A DNA stretch of 64,000 nt from an uncultured Pseudomonas sp. Lineage in GTDB: Bacteria > Pseudomonadota > Gammaproteobacteria > Pseudomonadales > Pseudomonadaceae. Under the pieces are notes generated by a model. It did not search any database. It had not been told where the DNA came from and worked only from the letters and a program-made list of their open reading frames with translations. Of this stretch, positions 22,054-31,443 are shown piece by piece (positions within the stretch are counted from its first letter, which is position 1; each line of letters starts with the position of its first letter). The position numbers were made by a program, and so were the translations under genes. The stretch covers positions 434,001-498,000 of the forward strand of contig NZ_CAJYDW010000012.1 in assembly GCF_913774235.1 (NCBI RefSeq). The letters are read 5' to 3'.

Positions 22054-23082
22054 TCATGGCGTGGGACTGGCCGAGCGTTCGCTTCGCGGTTTCGCCAGGC
22101 CTTGCAGCAAGGCCTGGTGGAAGCGTTCCGGTGCCTGCATCTGCGGGGCGTGGCCGAGGTCGGCGAATTCCACCAGCGTCGCCTTGGGAATCAGCTTCGC
22201 CGCGGCCTTGCCCAATTCGGGATAGTGGCCCAGGCGCGCCTTGACCTCCGCTGGCGCGGCGTCCTTGCCGATGGCGGTGGTGTCGCGCTGGCCGATCAGC
22301 AGCAGGGTGGGCACGCGCAGCTGCGGCAACTCGTACACCACTGGCTGGTTCTGGATCATGTCGTAGATCAGCGCCGAGTTCCAAGCCACGCGATCCTTGC
22401 CCGGTCCCGCATTGAGGCCGGCGAGCATCTCGACCCAACGTTCGTAGCGCGGTGCCCATTGGCCGGCGTAATAGGTGCTGCGTTCGTAGTCGCGGATGCC
22501 GTCCGCGGTGGTCTTCAGCTCGCGTTCATACCACTGATCCACGCTGCGATAGGGCACGCCCTTGGCCTGCCAGTCCTCCAGGCCGATGGGATTGACCAGC
22601 ACCAGCTGTTCGGTGGTCTCGGGATAGAGGAGGGCGTAACGGGTCGCCAGCATACCGCCCGTCGAATGACCGATCAGGGTCGCCCGGGCGATACCCAGGT
22701 GCTCGAGCAGGGCGTGGGTGTTGGCCGCCAGTTGTTGGAAACTGTATTGATAGTGAGCGGGCTTGGTGGACTTGCAGAAGCCGATCTGGTCGGGCGCTAC
22801 CACCCGATAGCCATTGGCGGCGAGTATGCGGATGCTGTCTGCCCAGGTGCCGGCGCAGAAATTCTTGCCGTGCAGCAGGACCAGGGTGCGCCCATTGGCC
22901 TTGCCGGTCGGGGCCACGTCCAGATAGGCCATCTCCAGGGATTGGCGTTGGGAGGTGAAGGTGAATTGCCGGACGGGATAGTCATAGTCGAAGCCCTCCA
23001 GGCGCTCGCCGTAAACGGCATCCGCCATGGCAACGGGGCTGAGCAGCATAGCGATCAAGGGGAGGACGAGGCGTAGGCGCAT
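22054..23082 (-). CDS. Exported alpha/beta-fold hydrolase
   Basis: 342-aa hydrolase with a signal peptide (MRLRLVLPLIAMLLSPVAMA), so probably periplasmic. The catalytic triad is visible: Ser in LIGHSTGGM, Asp in LLIGQRDTTA and His in DLGHAPQMQ near the C-terminus. The oxyanion region is VLLHGKNFCAGTW. The start at 23082 immediately precedes the signal peptide; the frame extends 120 codons further upstream without support. The ester or amide substrate is unknown. It is divergent from the phytochrome operon. Confidence 0.88.
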   Translation of the reverse strand: MRLRLVLPLIAMLLSPVAMADAVYGERLEGFDYDYPVRQFTFTSQRQSLEMAYLDVAPTGKANGRTLVLLHGKNFCAGTWADSIRILAANGYRVVAPDQIGFCKSTKPAHYQYSFQQLAANTHALLEHLGIARATLIGHSTGGMLATRYALLYPETTEQLVLVNPIGLEDWQAKGVPYRSVDQWYERELKTTADGIRDYERSTYYAGQWAPRYERWVEMLAGLNAGPGKDRVAWNSALIYDMIQNQPVVYELPQLRVPTLLLIGQRDTTAIGKDAAPAEVKARLGHYPELGKAAAKLIPKATLVEFADLGHAPQMQAPERFHQALLQGLAKPRSERSASPTP

Positions 23083-23296
23083 GGTTGAAGTCCGTGAGGG
23101 CAAAACAGTTCCGACCGATGGTGCTGGAGCAAGATTCCTCCTGCAGGTCAGATGAGCGAATGCCCCGGATGTCCAGGCTGCCGTCCGCACCGATTCGCTT
23201 CGCCTCCAGGCCAGGGTCTGATAGTCTGGAACATCGTTTGTTTCGTTCGCGCGCACCTCGTTCCTGCGCTTTTTCCGATCACGAGAGGTCCCCGGT

Positions 23297-25546
23297 TTGG
23301 CGCTTGAGTCCCAGCCCCAGATACAGCCCGATGCCTTGGCCGATTGTGCCAATGAGCCGATCCATATTCCCGGCAGTATCCAGGAACATGGCTTCCTGTT
23401 CGCCGTGGAAGAGCCCGGGCTGCGTATCGTGCAGGCCAGCGCCAATGTGCGCGAATACCTGGGCGTGGGTCCTGACGAGGTCCTCGGCCGGACCCTTGAC
23501 GAGTTGCTGCCGGGGATGGACCTGCCGGCGATGCTCGCGGCCTTGAATCAGGAAGAGCAGAATCCTTCCTACCAGGGCGAGGTGACCCTCGGCCCGGCCC
23601 GGCAGACCTATGCCCTGTTCATGCATCGCTTCGCCGGGGTACTGATCGTCGAATTCGAAGCGCCGGTGGATACCCACCTCGGCCTCAATACCCTGTATCC
23701 CATGGTGCGGGTGTTCATCGAGCAACTGCACCAGGCCGAGACCGTCGACGCCATCGCCCAACTCGCCGTACGCGAGGCAAAGCGGATCTCCGGTTTCGAC
23801 CACATCATGATCTACCGCTTCGACGAGGATGGTCACGGCCAGGTCCTCGCCGAGGAGCGTGATGCTGGCGTGCCCAGCTATCTGGGCCTGAGATTCCCGG
23901 CCTCGGACATCCCCGCCCAGGCCCGCCGGCTGTACCTGGCGAACCGTATTCGCGTGATCGGCAACGCCTACTACCAGCCGTCGCCCTTGCAGCCGCAAAT
24001 CAACCCGCTGACCGCCCAGCCGCTGGACCTGAGCTTCGCCCAGCTGCGCAGCGTCTCGCCGGTGCACCTGCAGTACATGAGGAACATGGGCACCCTGGCG
24101 TCCATGTCCATTTCCATCGTGGTCGGCGATCAGCTCTGGGGCCTGGTGCTCTGCCATGATCGCCAGCCGCAGCGGGTTTCCTTCCAGACGCGCACGGCTT
24201 GCGAGCTGTTCGGTCGGGTGCTGTCCCTGCAGATCGATGCGGCCGAGACCCACGCGGAGGCCGATCGACGTCTCGCCCTGCGCCAATCCATGGTGCAGAT
24301 GCTCTCGACCATGGCCGACCGCGACAGCGTCTGCCAGGGCCTGCTCGACCTGCCGCAGGTGTACCTGGACTTCGCCCGTGCCCAGGGCGCGGCGATCATC
24401 TCGTCCGACGGCACCGAGCTGATCGGCCAGGCACCGCCGCGCGAGCGGGTGGACGAATTGGTCGAGTGGCTGTCGGCCAACGTCAAGGACCACTTCTTCA
24501 CCGACAACCTGGCCAAGGACGTCGCCGAGCTGCCGAAGCTGGCGCAGCATGCGGCGGGCATTCTCGCTGTGCCGATCTCCGAGCTGCATTCCCACTACCT
24601 GATCTGGTTCCGCTCCGAACTGGTGCAGGTGGTGAACTGGGCGGGTCGCCCCAGCAAGGTGGATCAAGGCGACGGTCGTCTGTCGCCGCGCCAGAGTTTC
24701 GCCCTCTGGCAGGAAACGGTACGGGGGCTGTCCCTGCCCTGGTCCGCGTTGGAAGTGGAAAGCGCTCTGGAACTGCGCAACGCGGTGCGCGGCATCGTCC
24801 TGCGCAAGGCCGAGGAGATGGCCGAGCTGGCGGAGGAGCTGCAGCGCAGTAACAAGGAGTTGGCCGCCTTCTCCTATAGCGTGTCCCATGACCTGCGCGC
24901 CCCGCTGCGCCACATCGCCGGCTATGCCGAGCTGCTGGGCGACATCGAGGGCGGCAAGCTGTCCGATCGCGGCCGCCGCTTCCTGGAGAACATCGGCACC
25001 TCGGCCCGCTTCGCCGGCAGCCTGGTGGACAACCTGCTGAGCTTCTCGCAGATGGGCCGGGCGGCGATCCGCTATTCCGACGTCAACCTGACCGCGCTGG
25101 TGGAAGCCATCCGCGAGGAAATGGCGCCGGACTATGCCGAGCGGCGGGTGGAGTGGCGGATCGGTCCGCTGCCCGTGGTCATCGCCGATGCGGCCTTCGT
25201 CCACCTGGCCTTGCGCAATCTGCTGGCCAATGCCATCAAGTACAGCCGCTATGCGGACCCGGCGGTGATTGAGGTTGGTACGCTGCCAAGTGAGTCCGAA
25301 GACGTGGTCTTCGTGCGCGACAACGGCGTCGGCTTCAACATGGATTACGTGAACAAACTGTTCGGCGTGTTCCAGCGCCTCCACCATGCCGACGAGTTCG
25401 AGGGTGTCGGTATCGGTCTGGCCAGCGTCAGACGCATCATCGAGCGCCACGATGGCCGGGTCTGGGCCGAGGGCGCCGTGGGCGAGGGCGCCACCTTCTA
25501 TTTCGCGTTACCCAAACAACGACCGTCGCCGGTGCACAAAAGGTAG
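23297..25546 (+). CDS. bphP: Bacteriophytochrome sensor histidine kinase
   Basis: Red/far-red photoreceptor kinase, 749 aa. Order: PAS (about 17-120) with the biliverdin-attachment candidate Cys17 just before EPIHIPGSIQEHG; GAF (about 135-310) with FPASDIPAQARRLY; PHY (about 320-505); HisKA with YSVSHDLRAPLRH, phospho-His about 531; and an ATPase domain with DNGVGFNMDYVNKLFGVFQ. The HATPase domain belongs to the type usual in phytochromes. The start is an uncommon TTG at 23297 with GAGAGG about 9 bases upstream; it places Cys17 at the expected distance from the N-terminus. It is followed 8 bases later by a response regulator, then a hybrid kinase and heme oxygenase, so the operon encodes both receptor and chromophore supply. 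Confidence 0.95.
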   Translation: MALESQPQIQPDALADCANEPIHIPGSIQEHGFLFAVEEPGLRIVQASANVREYLGVGPDEVLGRTLDELLPGMDLPAMLAALNQEEQNPSYQGEVTLGPARQTYALFMHRFAGVLIVEFEAPVDTHLGLNTLYPMVRVFIEQLHQAETVDAIAQLAVREAKRISGFDHIMIYRFDEDGHGQVLAEERDAGVPSYLGLRFPASDIPAQARRLYLANRIRVIGNAYYQPSPLQPQINPLTAQPLDLSFAQLRSVSPVHLQYMRNMGTLASMSISIVVGDQLWGLVLCHDRQPQRVSFQTRTACELFGRVLSLQIDAAETHAEADRRLALRQSMVQMLSTMADRDSVCQGLLDLPQVYLDFARAQGAAIISSDGTELIGQAPPRERVDELVEWLSANVKDHFFTDNLAKDVAELPKLAQHAAGILAVPISELHSHYLIWFRSELVQVVNWAGRPSKVDQGDGRLSPRQSFALWQETVRGLSLPWSALEVESALELRNAVRGIVLRKAEEMAELAEELQRSNKELAAFSYSVSHDLRAPLRHIAGYAELLGDIEGGKLSDRGRRFLENIGTSARFAGSLVDNLLSFSQMGRAAIRYSDVNLTALVEAIREEMAPDYAERRVEWRIGPLPVVIADAAFVHLALRNLLANAIKYSRYADPAVIEVGTLPSESEDVVFVRDNGVGFNMDYVNKLFGVFQRLHHADEFEGVGIGLASVRRIIERHDGRVWAEGAVGEGATFYFALPKQRPSPVHKR

Positions 25547-25554
25547 TCCTGTTC

Positions 25555-26016
25555 ATGCTCAAGCCCATAGTACTGGTCGAAGACAACCCGCACGATCTGG
25601 AGCTCACCCTGGTGGCTCTGGAGCGCAGCCAGCTGGCCAACGACGTGGTGGTGCTCCGCGATGGCGCCGAAGCGGTCGACTACCTGCTGCGCCGCGCACC
25701 CTATGCCGACCGCGAGCCGGGCAATCCGGCGGTGATGCTGCTGGACCTCAAGCTGCCCAAGGTCGATGGCCTGGAAGTGCTGCAACTGGTCCGCGAAACG
25801 CCGGAACTCTGTAGCATTCCGGTAGTGATGCTCACCTCGTCGCGCGAAGAGCCGGATCTCGAGAAGGCCTATGGCCTCGGCGTGAACGCCTATGTGGTCA
25901 AGCCGGTGGAGTTTCGCGACTTCGTCGCCGCGATCAGCGATCTCGGCGTATTCTGGGCCGTGCTCAACGAGCCGCCACCCGGTTCGCGACGCGTGGCGCG
26001 CCGGACCGGCCGCTAG
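25555..26016 (+). CDS. Single-domain response regulator of the phytochrome
   Basis: 153-aa receiver-only protein. VEDNPHD (acidic pocket), Asp64 in MLLDLKLPKVDG (phospho-acceptor), MLTSSREE (switch Thr/Ser) and VVKPVEF (Lys) give a complete receiver. No output domain follows, so it probably relays phosphate from the upstream phytochrome, as Rcp1/BphR-type proteins do. It starts 8 bases after bphP and ends 3 bases before the hybrid kinase. The partner is inferred from position. Confidence 0.93.
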   Translation: MLKPIVLVEDNPHDLELTLVALERSQLANDVVVLRDGAEAVDYLLRRAPYADREPGNPAVMLLDLKLPKVDGLEVLQLVRETPELCSIPVVMLTSSREEPDLEKAYGLGVNAYVVKPVEFRDFVAAISDLGVFWAVLNEPPPGSRRVARRTGR

Positions 26017-26019
26017 CGA

Positions 26020-28530
26020 GTGAGCAAGATAGATCTACCTCCAGCCCATTCTTCGCGCCAGGCGGACGCTCGCGATCCGGTTTCCCTGAGCGAACAGCTG
26101 CAAGGCCGACGCCCGTTTATGCCTCTCTCGAAGAAGATCAAGATCCTGCTGGTGGAAGACAGCAAGCTCGATGCGGAGCTGATCCTGATCGAGCTGGAGC
26201 GGCACGGCTTCGAACTCCAGTCCAAGATCGTCTACGAGCGCACCGGGCTGACGCTGGCCTTGAGCCAGCAGACCTACGACATCATCCTTTCCGACATCAT
26301 CCTCCCCGGCTTCTCGGGCGCCGAGGCGTTGCGCGTGGCCCGCGCCCTGGCGCCGGGCACGCCCTTCATCTTCGTCTCAGGGATCTTCGGCGAAGTCCAC
26401 GCCGTGGAGATGATGCGCCTGGGGGCCAACGACTATGTGCTCAAGCAGAGCATGGAGTTGCTGGCCAAGGCGGTGGAGCGCGCCCTGCTGGTGGTGCACG
26501 AGCGCCGCGAGCGGCGGCGTGCCGAGGAAGCCCTGCACAGCCTGGAGGTCCGCTCGCGGCTGGCCATGGATGCCTCGCGACTGGGCATGTGGGAGTACCT
26601 GCCCGCCAGCCAGACCCTGATCTGGGACGAACGCTGCAAGGCCATGTTCGGCTTGCCGGCGGATGCCGTGGTGGATCTCAAGGTATTCGCCCGGCTATGT
26701 GGCGCCGATGGACTCGACCGCTTCCTCGACACCGTACGTCAGGCCAGTGCCGACGAGCGCGACGACGATTACCGCAGCGAATACCGCATCCGCCTCGACA
26801 ACGGTGCCCAGCGCTGGGTCGAGACCCGTGGCCAGCCGTTCTTCGACGCCGGGGTCTGCACCCGTTTCCTCGGCGTGATGCTCGACATCACCCAGCAGCG
26901 CGATGCGGCGGAAAAGCTCGAACGACTCAACGTCAGCCTCGGTGAGCGGGTCGAGGAACGGACGCGCGAACGGGACCGGACCTGGGATCTCACCCGCGAT
27001 CTGCTGCTGGTGTGCCGGCCGGACGGCACCCTGGTCGCGCTCAACCCGGCCTGGGAAGAAAATCTCGGCTGGTCGCGGATGCAACTGCTCGATTCGTCCT
27101 TGCTCGACCTGGTGCACCCAGACGAGCGCAGCCTCACCGACAACGAACTCAAGCAACTGGCCACGCGGGCGGCCAGCCAGCGCTTCGTCAACCGGATCCG
27201 CCATTTCGATGGCAGCTATCGCTGGATCTCCTGGACCGCGGTGCCGGATGCCGGCATGACCTATTGTTCCGGCCGGGACATCTCCTCCGAGGTCCTGGCG
27301 ATGGAGGAGTTGGCCGCGGCGAACCGCCAACTGCGTGAGCAGATCGACGAGCGCGAGCGGGTGGAGGCGACCCTGCAGCAGATGCAACGCCTGGAAGCCG
27401 TTGGCCAGCTCACCGCCGGGGTGGCCCACGACTTCAACAACCTGCTCACCGTCATTCTCAGCAGCGCCAGTTTCCTCGAGCGCGACCTGAGCCGCCTGGG
27501 TGCCAGCGACAAGACCCAGGGGCGGGTGCAGAACATCCGCGAAGCGGGCGAGCGGGGCGCCAAGCTCACCGCCCAGCTGCTGGCCTTTTCCCGGCGCCAG
27601 CGCCTGGCGCCCAAGCCGGTCAAGCTCAACGAGACGGTCGAGGGCATGCTCGAACTGCTGCGCAGCACCATGGGCGGCAGTGTCTGGATCGAAACCCACC
27701 TGCGCGCCGACTGCTGGCACGCCCTGGTCGACCCGACCCAGATCGAGCTGATCATCCTCAACCTGGCGATCAATGCCCGGGATGCCATGGCGGTGGGGGG
27801 CACCCTGCGCCTGAGCACCTCGAACCAGGTGATCAGCGAGCCCCCGCAACGGCCCGAAGAACCGGAGCCGGGCGAGTACGTGCTGCTGGCCGTGCAGGAT
27901 TCCGGTACCGGCATGAGCGAGGAGGTGCTCGCCAAAGCCTTCGAACCTTTCTTCACCACCAAGGAAGTCGGCAAGGGCTCGGGACTGGGGCTGGCTCAGG
28001 TTTTCGGCTTCGCCAAGCAGTCCGGGGGTGGGGTACGCATCGAGACGCGGATGGGCTCGGGCACCACGGTGCTGGTCTATCTGCCGCGTACCGAGGCCGA
28101 CGAGGCCCAGGATCCGGTGGGCGTGCCGACTCTGGGGCGCGACGAGCAGGCCGCCGAGCGGCGCATCCTGCTGGTCGATGACGATCACGCAGTCCGCAAC
28201 GTGACCGCGGCGCTGCTGGCCGATCTGGGCTACCAGGTGGTGGAAGCCAGTAACGGCTTCGCTGCGCTAAGTGCCCTGGAGCGCGATCCGCAGATCGACC
28301 TGCTGCTGGCCGACTTCGCCATGCCCGGCATGAACGGCGCCGAGCTGGCGCGCCAGGTGCGCAAGCGGCTGCCACAGCTGCCGGTGGTCTTCATCACTGG
28401 GTATGCCGAGCTGGGCGAACTCGATCCCGAACAGTCCTTCATCGTTCCCAAGCCCTTCCGTGAAGCGGACCTGGCAGCGCGCCTGCAAGCCGCGCTGCGG
28501 GGCGAGAAGCCCCAGCCGTCGCCGGCCTGA
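26020..28530 (+). CDS. Hybrid histidine kinase with receivers at both ends (REC-PAS-PAS-HisKA-HATPase-REC)
   Basis: 836-aa soluble kinase without membrane segments. An N-terminal receiver (about 41-160, Asp92 in LSDIILPG) comes first. Next is a PAS domain around 180-300 (RSRLAMDASRLGMWEY), then a second PAS at about 320-430 (LLLVCRPDGTLVALNPAWEENLGW). The HisKA box is VAHDFNNLLTV with His470, and the HATPase has NLAINARDAM and FEPFFTTKEVGKGSGLGLA. A C-terminal receiver carries Asp765 in LLADFAMPGMNG. The GTG at 26020 gives the longest form; ATG 26119, just before the first receiver, is an equal alternative since neither has a good ribosome binding site. Its first receiver could take phosphate from the phytochrome. 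Confidence 0.92.
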   Translation: MSKIDLPPAHSSRQADARDPVSLSEQLQGRRPFMPLSKKIKILLVEDSKLDAELILIELERHGFELQSKIVYERTGLTLALSQQTYDIILSDIILPGFSGAEALRVARALAPGTPFIFVSGIFGEVHAVEMMRLGANDYVLKQSMELLAKAVERALLVVHERRERRRAEEALHSLEVRSRLAMDASRLGMWEYLPASQTLIWDERCKAMFGLPADAVVDLKVFARLCGADGLDRFLDTVRQASADERDDDYRSEYRIRLDNGAQRWVETRGQPFFDAGVCTRFLGVMLDITQQRDAAEKLERLNVSLGERVEERTRERDRTWDLTRDLLLVCRPDGTLVALNPAWEENLGWSRMQLLDSSLLDLVHPDERSLTDNELKQLATRAASQRFVNRIRHFDGSYRWISWTAVPDAGMTYCSGRDISSEVLAMEELAAANRQLREQIDERERVEATLQQMQRLEAVGQLTAGVAHDFNNLLTVILSSASFLERDLSRLGASDKTQGRVQNIREAGERGAKLTAQLLAFSRRQRLAPKPVKLNETVEGMLELLRSTMGGSVWIETHLRADCWHALVDPTQIELIILNLAINARDAMAVGGTLRLSTSNQVISEPPQRPEEPEPGEYVLLAVQDSGTGMSEEVLAKAFEPFFTTKEVGKGSGLGLAQVFGFAKQSGGGVRIETRMGSGTTVLVYLPRTEADEAQDPVGVPTLGRDEQAAERRILLVDDDHAVRNVTAALLADLGYQVVEASNGFAALSALERDPQIDLLLADFAMPGMNGAELARQVRKRLPQLPVVFITGYAELGELDPEQSFIVPKPFREADLAARLQAALRGEKPQPSPA

Positions 28531-28542
28531 CGAGGTATTTGC

Positions 28543-29112
28543 GTGTCCATCCGTGAAATGTTGCGTGCCGAAGGCGGTGCCCTGCATGGGCAGGTCGATG
28601 CGGCTTTCGGTCGCTATGCGCTGCACAGTCGCTCCGACTACATCGCCTTTCTGCAAGCCCATGCCCAGGCACTGTTCGGTCTGGAAGCCCTGTTGGAGCG
28701 ATCCGGTATCGAGCGGTTGTTACCCGATTGGGCGGAGCGACGGCGTACCCAGGCCCTTGGCATCGATCTGCAGCGCCTGCAGGTCGCGTCTCCGCCAGCC
28801 GAGGTCTTCGAACGGACGCTCGATGAAGGCGAATGCTGGGGTGTGGCCTATGTGCTGGAAGGCTCGCGGCTGGGATCGCGACTGCTGGATCGTCATGCGG
28901 CAGAGAGCCCGGACGAAGGCGTGCGCGAGGCGCGCGCCTATCTCGGTCATGTACCTCCCAAGGGCGCCTGGCCAGCCTTTCTCGAGCGTCTGGACCAAGC
29001 CGGTGATGATCCGGCGCTGCACCCGGCGATGCTGGCCGGCCAGCGTCTGGCCTTCGCGGTCTTCCTGAAGGCAGGGCTGCGCTATGCGCCAAGCACGGCG
29101 TCGCCGTCCTGA
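28543..29112 (+). CDS. bphO: Biliverdin-producing heme oxygenase
   Basis: 189-aa heme oxygenase that opens heme to biliverdin, the chromophore needed by the phytochrome of the same operon. His15 in GALHGQVDAAF is the likely proximal heme ligand, and CWGVAYVLEGSRLGSRLL matches the distal-helix region of bacterial BphO. It starts at GTG 28543 with GAGG upstream, 12 bases after the hybrid kinase. Here it is the last gene of the operon, whereas in many pseudomonads it precedes bphP. Confidence 0.92.
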   Translation: MSIREMLRAEGGALHGQVDAAFGRYALHSRSDYIAFLQAHAQALFGLEALLERSGIERLLPDWAERRRTQALGIDLQRLQVASPPAEVFERTLDEGECWGVAYVLEGSRLGSRLLDRHAAESPDEGVREARAYLGHVPPKGAWPAFLERLDQAGDDPALHPAMLAGQRLAFAVFLKAGLRYAPSTASPS

Positions 29113-29118
29113 GGCCGC

Positions 29119-29994
29119 TCAGAAGCCTCTCAGGTAGCTGATGACCTCGGCGGCACCCAGCCGCTCCAGGCTTTCCGCGAGTATCCGGGTGCCGGCCACG
29201 GCATTGGGTAACAGCAGCCATTCCAGATCCTGTCCCGGCGCCGCCATGGACAGGCGGGCGTAGTCGAGCTTCAGGCCGAGCAGGACCTGGATGAAGTCCG
29301 GGTGATTCCACACGGCATTGGGCAGCGCATAGAGGGTGAAGGCCTCGTGTAGGCGCTCGATGGCCGCCGCCTCGAGCCGCAACTGCTGTACCTGCACCGG
29401 GACTTCCACGGCGATGCCGCGAATCCGCGCGTAGGCCACGATGCTGGCGAAGGCGAGGGTGGTGGCTGCGTCGTTGTCGAGGAAGAAGCGTTGGCCGCGC
29501 CAGTTGGCCTGGCGCAGCTTCAATGGATGCTCGGAGGACAGTGTGGGCAGGGTGCGATAGAGCGCCGCCTGGAAATCGCGGTAACCGATGATGCGGACCT
29601 GCTCGCGGGCCGCCGGCAGGGCTGCCAGTTCCTCGAGGTGCACCGCGTCGTCCGGGAACTGCTCCTGGGGGCGGTGGCAAAGGCCATCCAGGGCGCGCAG
29701 GTCGAACGAGGGCGACTGCAGCGTCTCGGCGACCACCAGTTGGCTCAGCAGCGCATGGGCCGCGCTCTTGATTTCCTGGGTAGGGCCGGACAGGGCCGCA
29801 CGGGGCAGGCCGAGGAGCAGCTGGAGTGGATGTCCGTCATCCCACCAAAGGCTCTCCCGTGGTGGGGGCAGGGGGGTGAAGGCATCGGCCAGACGCTCGA
29901 GGCAGCGCTGGATGCGCCGGCTCGCCAGCGACGGATGCAGATGCAACGCCAGCGAAGACCAGGGGCCGCCCAGGAGGTTGGCGTTGTTGCTCAT
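29119..29994 (-). CDS. Conserved hypothetical protein, 291 aa
   Basis: I do not recognise this protein. It is soluble, has no signal or membrane segment, and is rich in Leu and Ala. Stretches include DGHPLQLLLGLPRAALSG, VRIIGYRDFQAALYRTLP and FFLDNDAATTLAFASIVAYAR. It ends GAAEVISYLRGF. ATG at 29994 is preceded by GGAGA, which decides against the longer frame to 30021. It converges on bphO with a 6-base gap and no terminator between. No function is proposed. Confidence 0.75.
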   Translation of the reverse strand: MSNNANLLGGPWSSLALHLHPSLASRRIQRCLERLADAFTPLPPPRESLWWDDGHPLQLLLGLPRAALSGPTQEIKSAAHALLSQLVVAETLQSPSFDLRALDGLCHRPQEQFPDDAVHLEELAALPAAREQVRIIGYRDFQAALYRTLPTLSSEHPLKLRQANWRGQRFFLDNDAATTLAFASIVAYARIRGIAVEVPVQVQQLRLEAAAIERLHEAFTLYALPNAVWNHPDFIQVLLGLKLDYARLSMAAPGQDLEWLLLPNAVAGTRILAESLERLGAAEVISYLRGF

Positions 29995-30308
29995 GGGGTC
30001 TCCGGCGAAAGGGAACTGCATGACCGATACAGGAGCGGTGGCGCTGGTACTGGCTGCCCGTGAGAGGCGGCGATTCGCGATCCGGTTGGCTTCACCAGTT
30101 CTGGCCCTGCCATGCCTGGCCTTGGCCTACCGGATCGCTACGACTGCACAAGACCGCAGACTAGCGTGGCAAAGACCGCATTATCGTCAAATGATTCCCG
30201 AAAGGTACGATCTTTTGCATGAGCGACCATGCTGCTTGGTGGCGAGCGACGTATGGCAGGTGGCAAGCCTGTATAATGCGCGGTTTCCGAATCGCCTGTG
30301 AGTCCGCC
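29995..30308. promoter_or_regulatory. Promoter region of pyrD and the divergent hypothetical gene
   Basis: 314 bases without a gene. A consensus -10 hexamer TATAAT lies at 30272-30277, 31 bases before the pyrD start, but no good -35 sits at 16-18 bases from it. An AAAGGTACGATCTTTT stretch at about 30201-30216 could be a weak stem. Nothing else stands out. Confidence 0.5.
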
Positions 30309-31328
30309 ATGTACGACGCGCTCCGTCCTTTGCTGTTCAAATTGTCCCCGGAAGGCTCCCACGAGCTCGCGCTGGATCTGATCGGCGCCGCCGGGCGCCT
30401 AGGTCTGACCGGGCTGGGTCGACAACCGGGTCGCCTGCCGGTGCAGGTCATGGGGCTGGAGTTTCCCAATCCGGTGGGCCTGGCCGCCGGCCTCGACAAG
30501 AACGGCACTGCCATCGACGGCTTTGCCGGCCTGGGCTTCGGCTTCGTCGAGATCGGCACCGTGACGCCACGTCCGCAACCGGGCAATCCCAAGCCACGGC
30601 TGTTCCGCCTGGAACAGGCCGACGCCATCATCAATCGCATGGGTTTCAACAATGCGGGCGTGGATGCCCTGATCGAGCGGGTCCGGGCGGCGCGCTTCAA
30701 GGGTGTGCTGGGGATCAACATCGGCAAGAATGCCGATACCCCGGTGGAGCGGGCGGTGGACGATTATCTGATCGGCCTGGACAAGGTCTATGCCCACGCC
30801 AGTTACATCACGGTGAACGTCAGTTCCCCCAACACGCCCGGTCTGCGCAGCCTGCAGTTCGGCGATGCGCTCAAGAGTCTGCTGGAATCACTGCGCCAAC
30901 GGCAGGAAGACCTGGCGGCGCGTCATGGGCGGCGGGTGCCCATCGCCATCAAGATCGCGCCCGACATGACCGACGAAGAGATCGTGCTCACCGCCCAGGC
31001 GATTCGCGATGCGGGGATGGACGCCATCATCGCCACCAACACCACCCTGGGTCGCGAGGGGGTGGAGAATCTGCCCTATGCAGCCGAGGCGGGCGGGCTG
31101 TCGGGAGCTCCGGTGCGGGAGAAGAGTACCCACGTGGTCCGGGTGCTGGCGGGTGAGTTGGGCGGTCGCCTGCCGATCATCGCCGCGGGCGGCATTCTTT
31201 CGGGCGAGGATGCCGCCGAGAAGATCGCGGCGGGTGCCAGTCTCGTGCAGATCTACAGTGGCTTCATCTACCGTGGCCCGGCGCTGATTCGCGAGGCGGT
31301 GGACGCCATCGCGGCGGCTCGGTCCTGA
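30309..31328 (+). CDS. pyrD: Dihydroorotate dehydrogenase (quinone), class 2
   Basis: Oxidises dihydroorotate to orotate in pyrimidine synthesis, passing electrons to membrane quinone. 339 aa. The N-terminal amphipathic extension ([22 protein letters not shown]) is the membrane-association helix of class 2 enzymes. [15 protein letters not shown] binds FMN, and [14 protein letters not shown] contains the catalytic Ser that marks class 2. ATANTTLGRE-like residues and [12 protein letters not shown] complete the barrel. The start at 30309 follows the Pseudomonas family start. It is followed by a G/C hairpin and rmf, the usual pyrD-rmf-rlmKL order. Confidence 0.97.
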   Translation: MYDALRPLLFKLSPEGSHELALDLIGAAGRLGLTGLGRQPGRLPVQVMGLEFPNPVGLAAGLDKNGTAIDGFAGLGFGFVEIGTVTPRPQPGNPKPRLFRLEQADAIINRMGFNNAGVDALIERVRAARFKGVLGINIGKNADTPVERAVDDYLIGLDKVYAHASYITVNVSSPNTPGLRSLQFGDALKSLLESLRQRQEDLAARHGRRVPIAIKIAPDMTDEEIVLTAQAIRDAGMDAIIATNTTLGREGVENLPYAAEAGGLSGAPVREKSTHVVRVLAGELGGRLPIIAAGGILSGEDAAEKIAAGASLVQIYSGFIYRGPALIREAVDAIAAARS

Positions 31329-31333
31329 GGGGA

Positions 31334-31354
31334 GGGGGCTCTTCACGAGCCCCC
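31334..31354 (+). terminator. Hairpin after pyrD
   Basis: GGGGGCTC / GAGCCCCC forms an 8-bp stem with a 5-base loop six bases after the pyrD stop. There is no U-tract. A second small inverted repeat, TGGGAC-CTA-GTCCCA, follows at 31356-31370. Either could end the pyrD message or separate it from convergent rmf. Confidence 0.6.
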
Positions 31355-31443
31355 GTGGGACCTAGTCCCAGATCCTGGAGAGGGATCTAACTGGAAAACC
31401 AGACTGTCATGGAAGCCCTGGGGCTTGCCCTAGTGAAATCGAA

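Noticed and set aside
23279-25450. 723-aa minus-strand open frame over the phytochrome gene
   Set aside because: Composition typical of antisense in high GC; overlaps a gene with complete domain evidence.
30249-30277. Full sigma-70 promoter for pyrD
   Set aside because: The -10 is perfect but no acceptable -35 lies at 16-18 bases, so only the -10 is reported.
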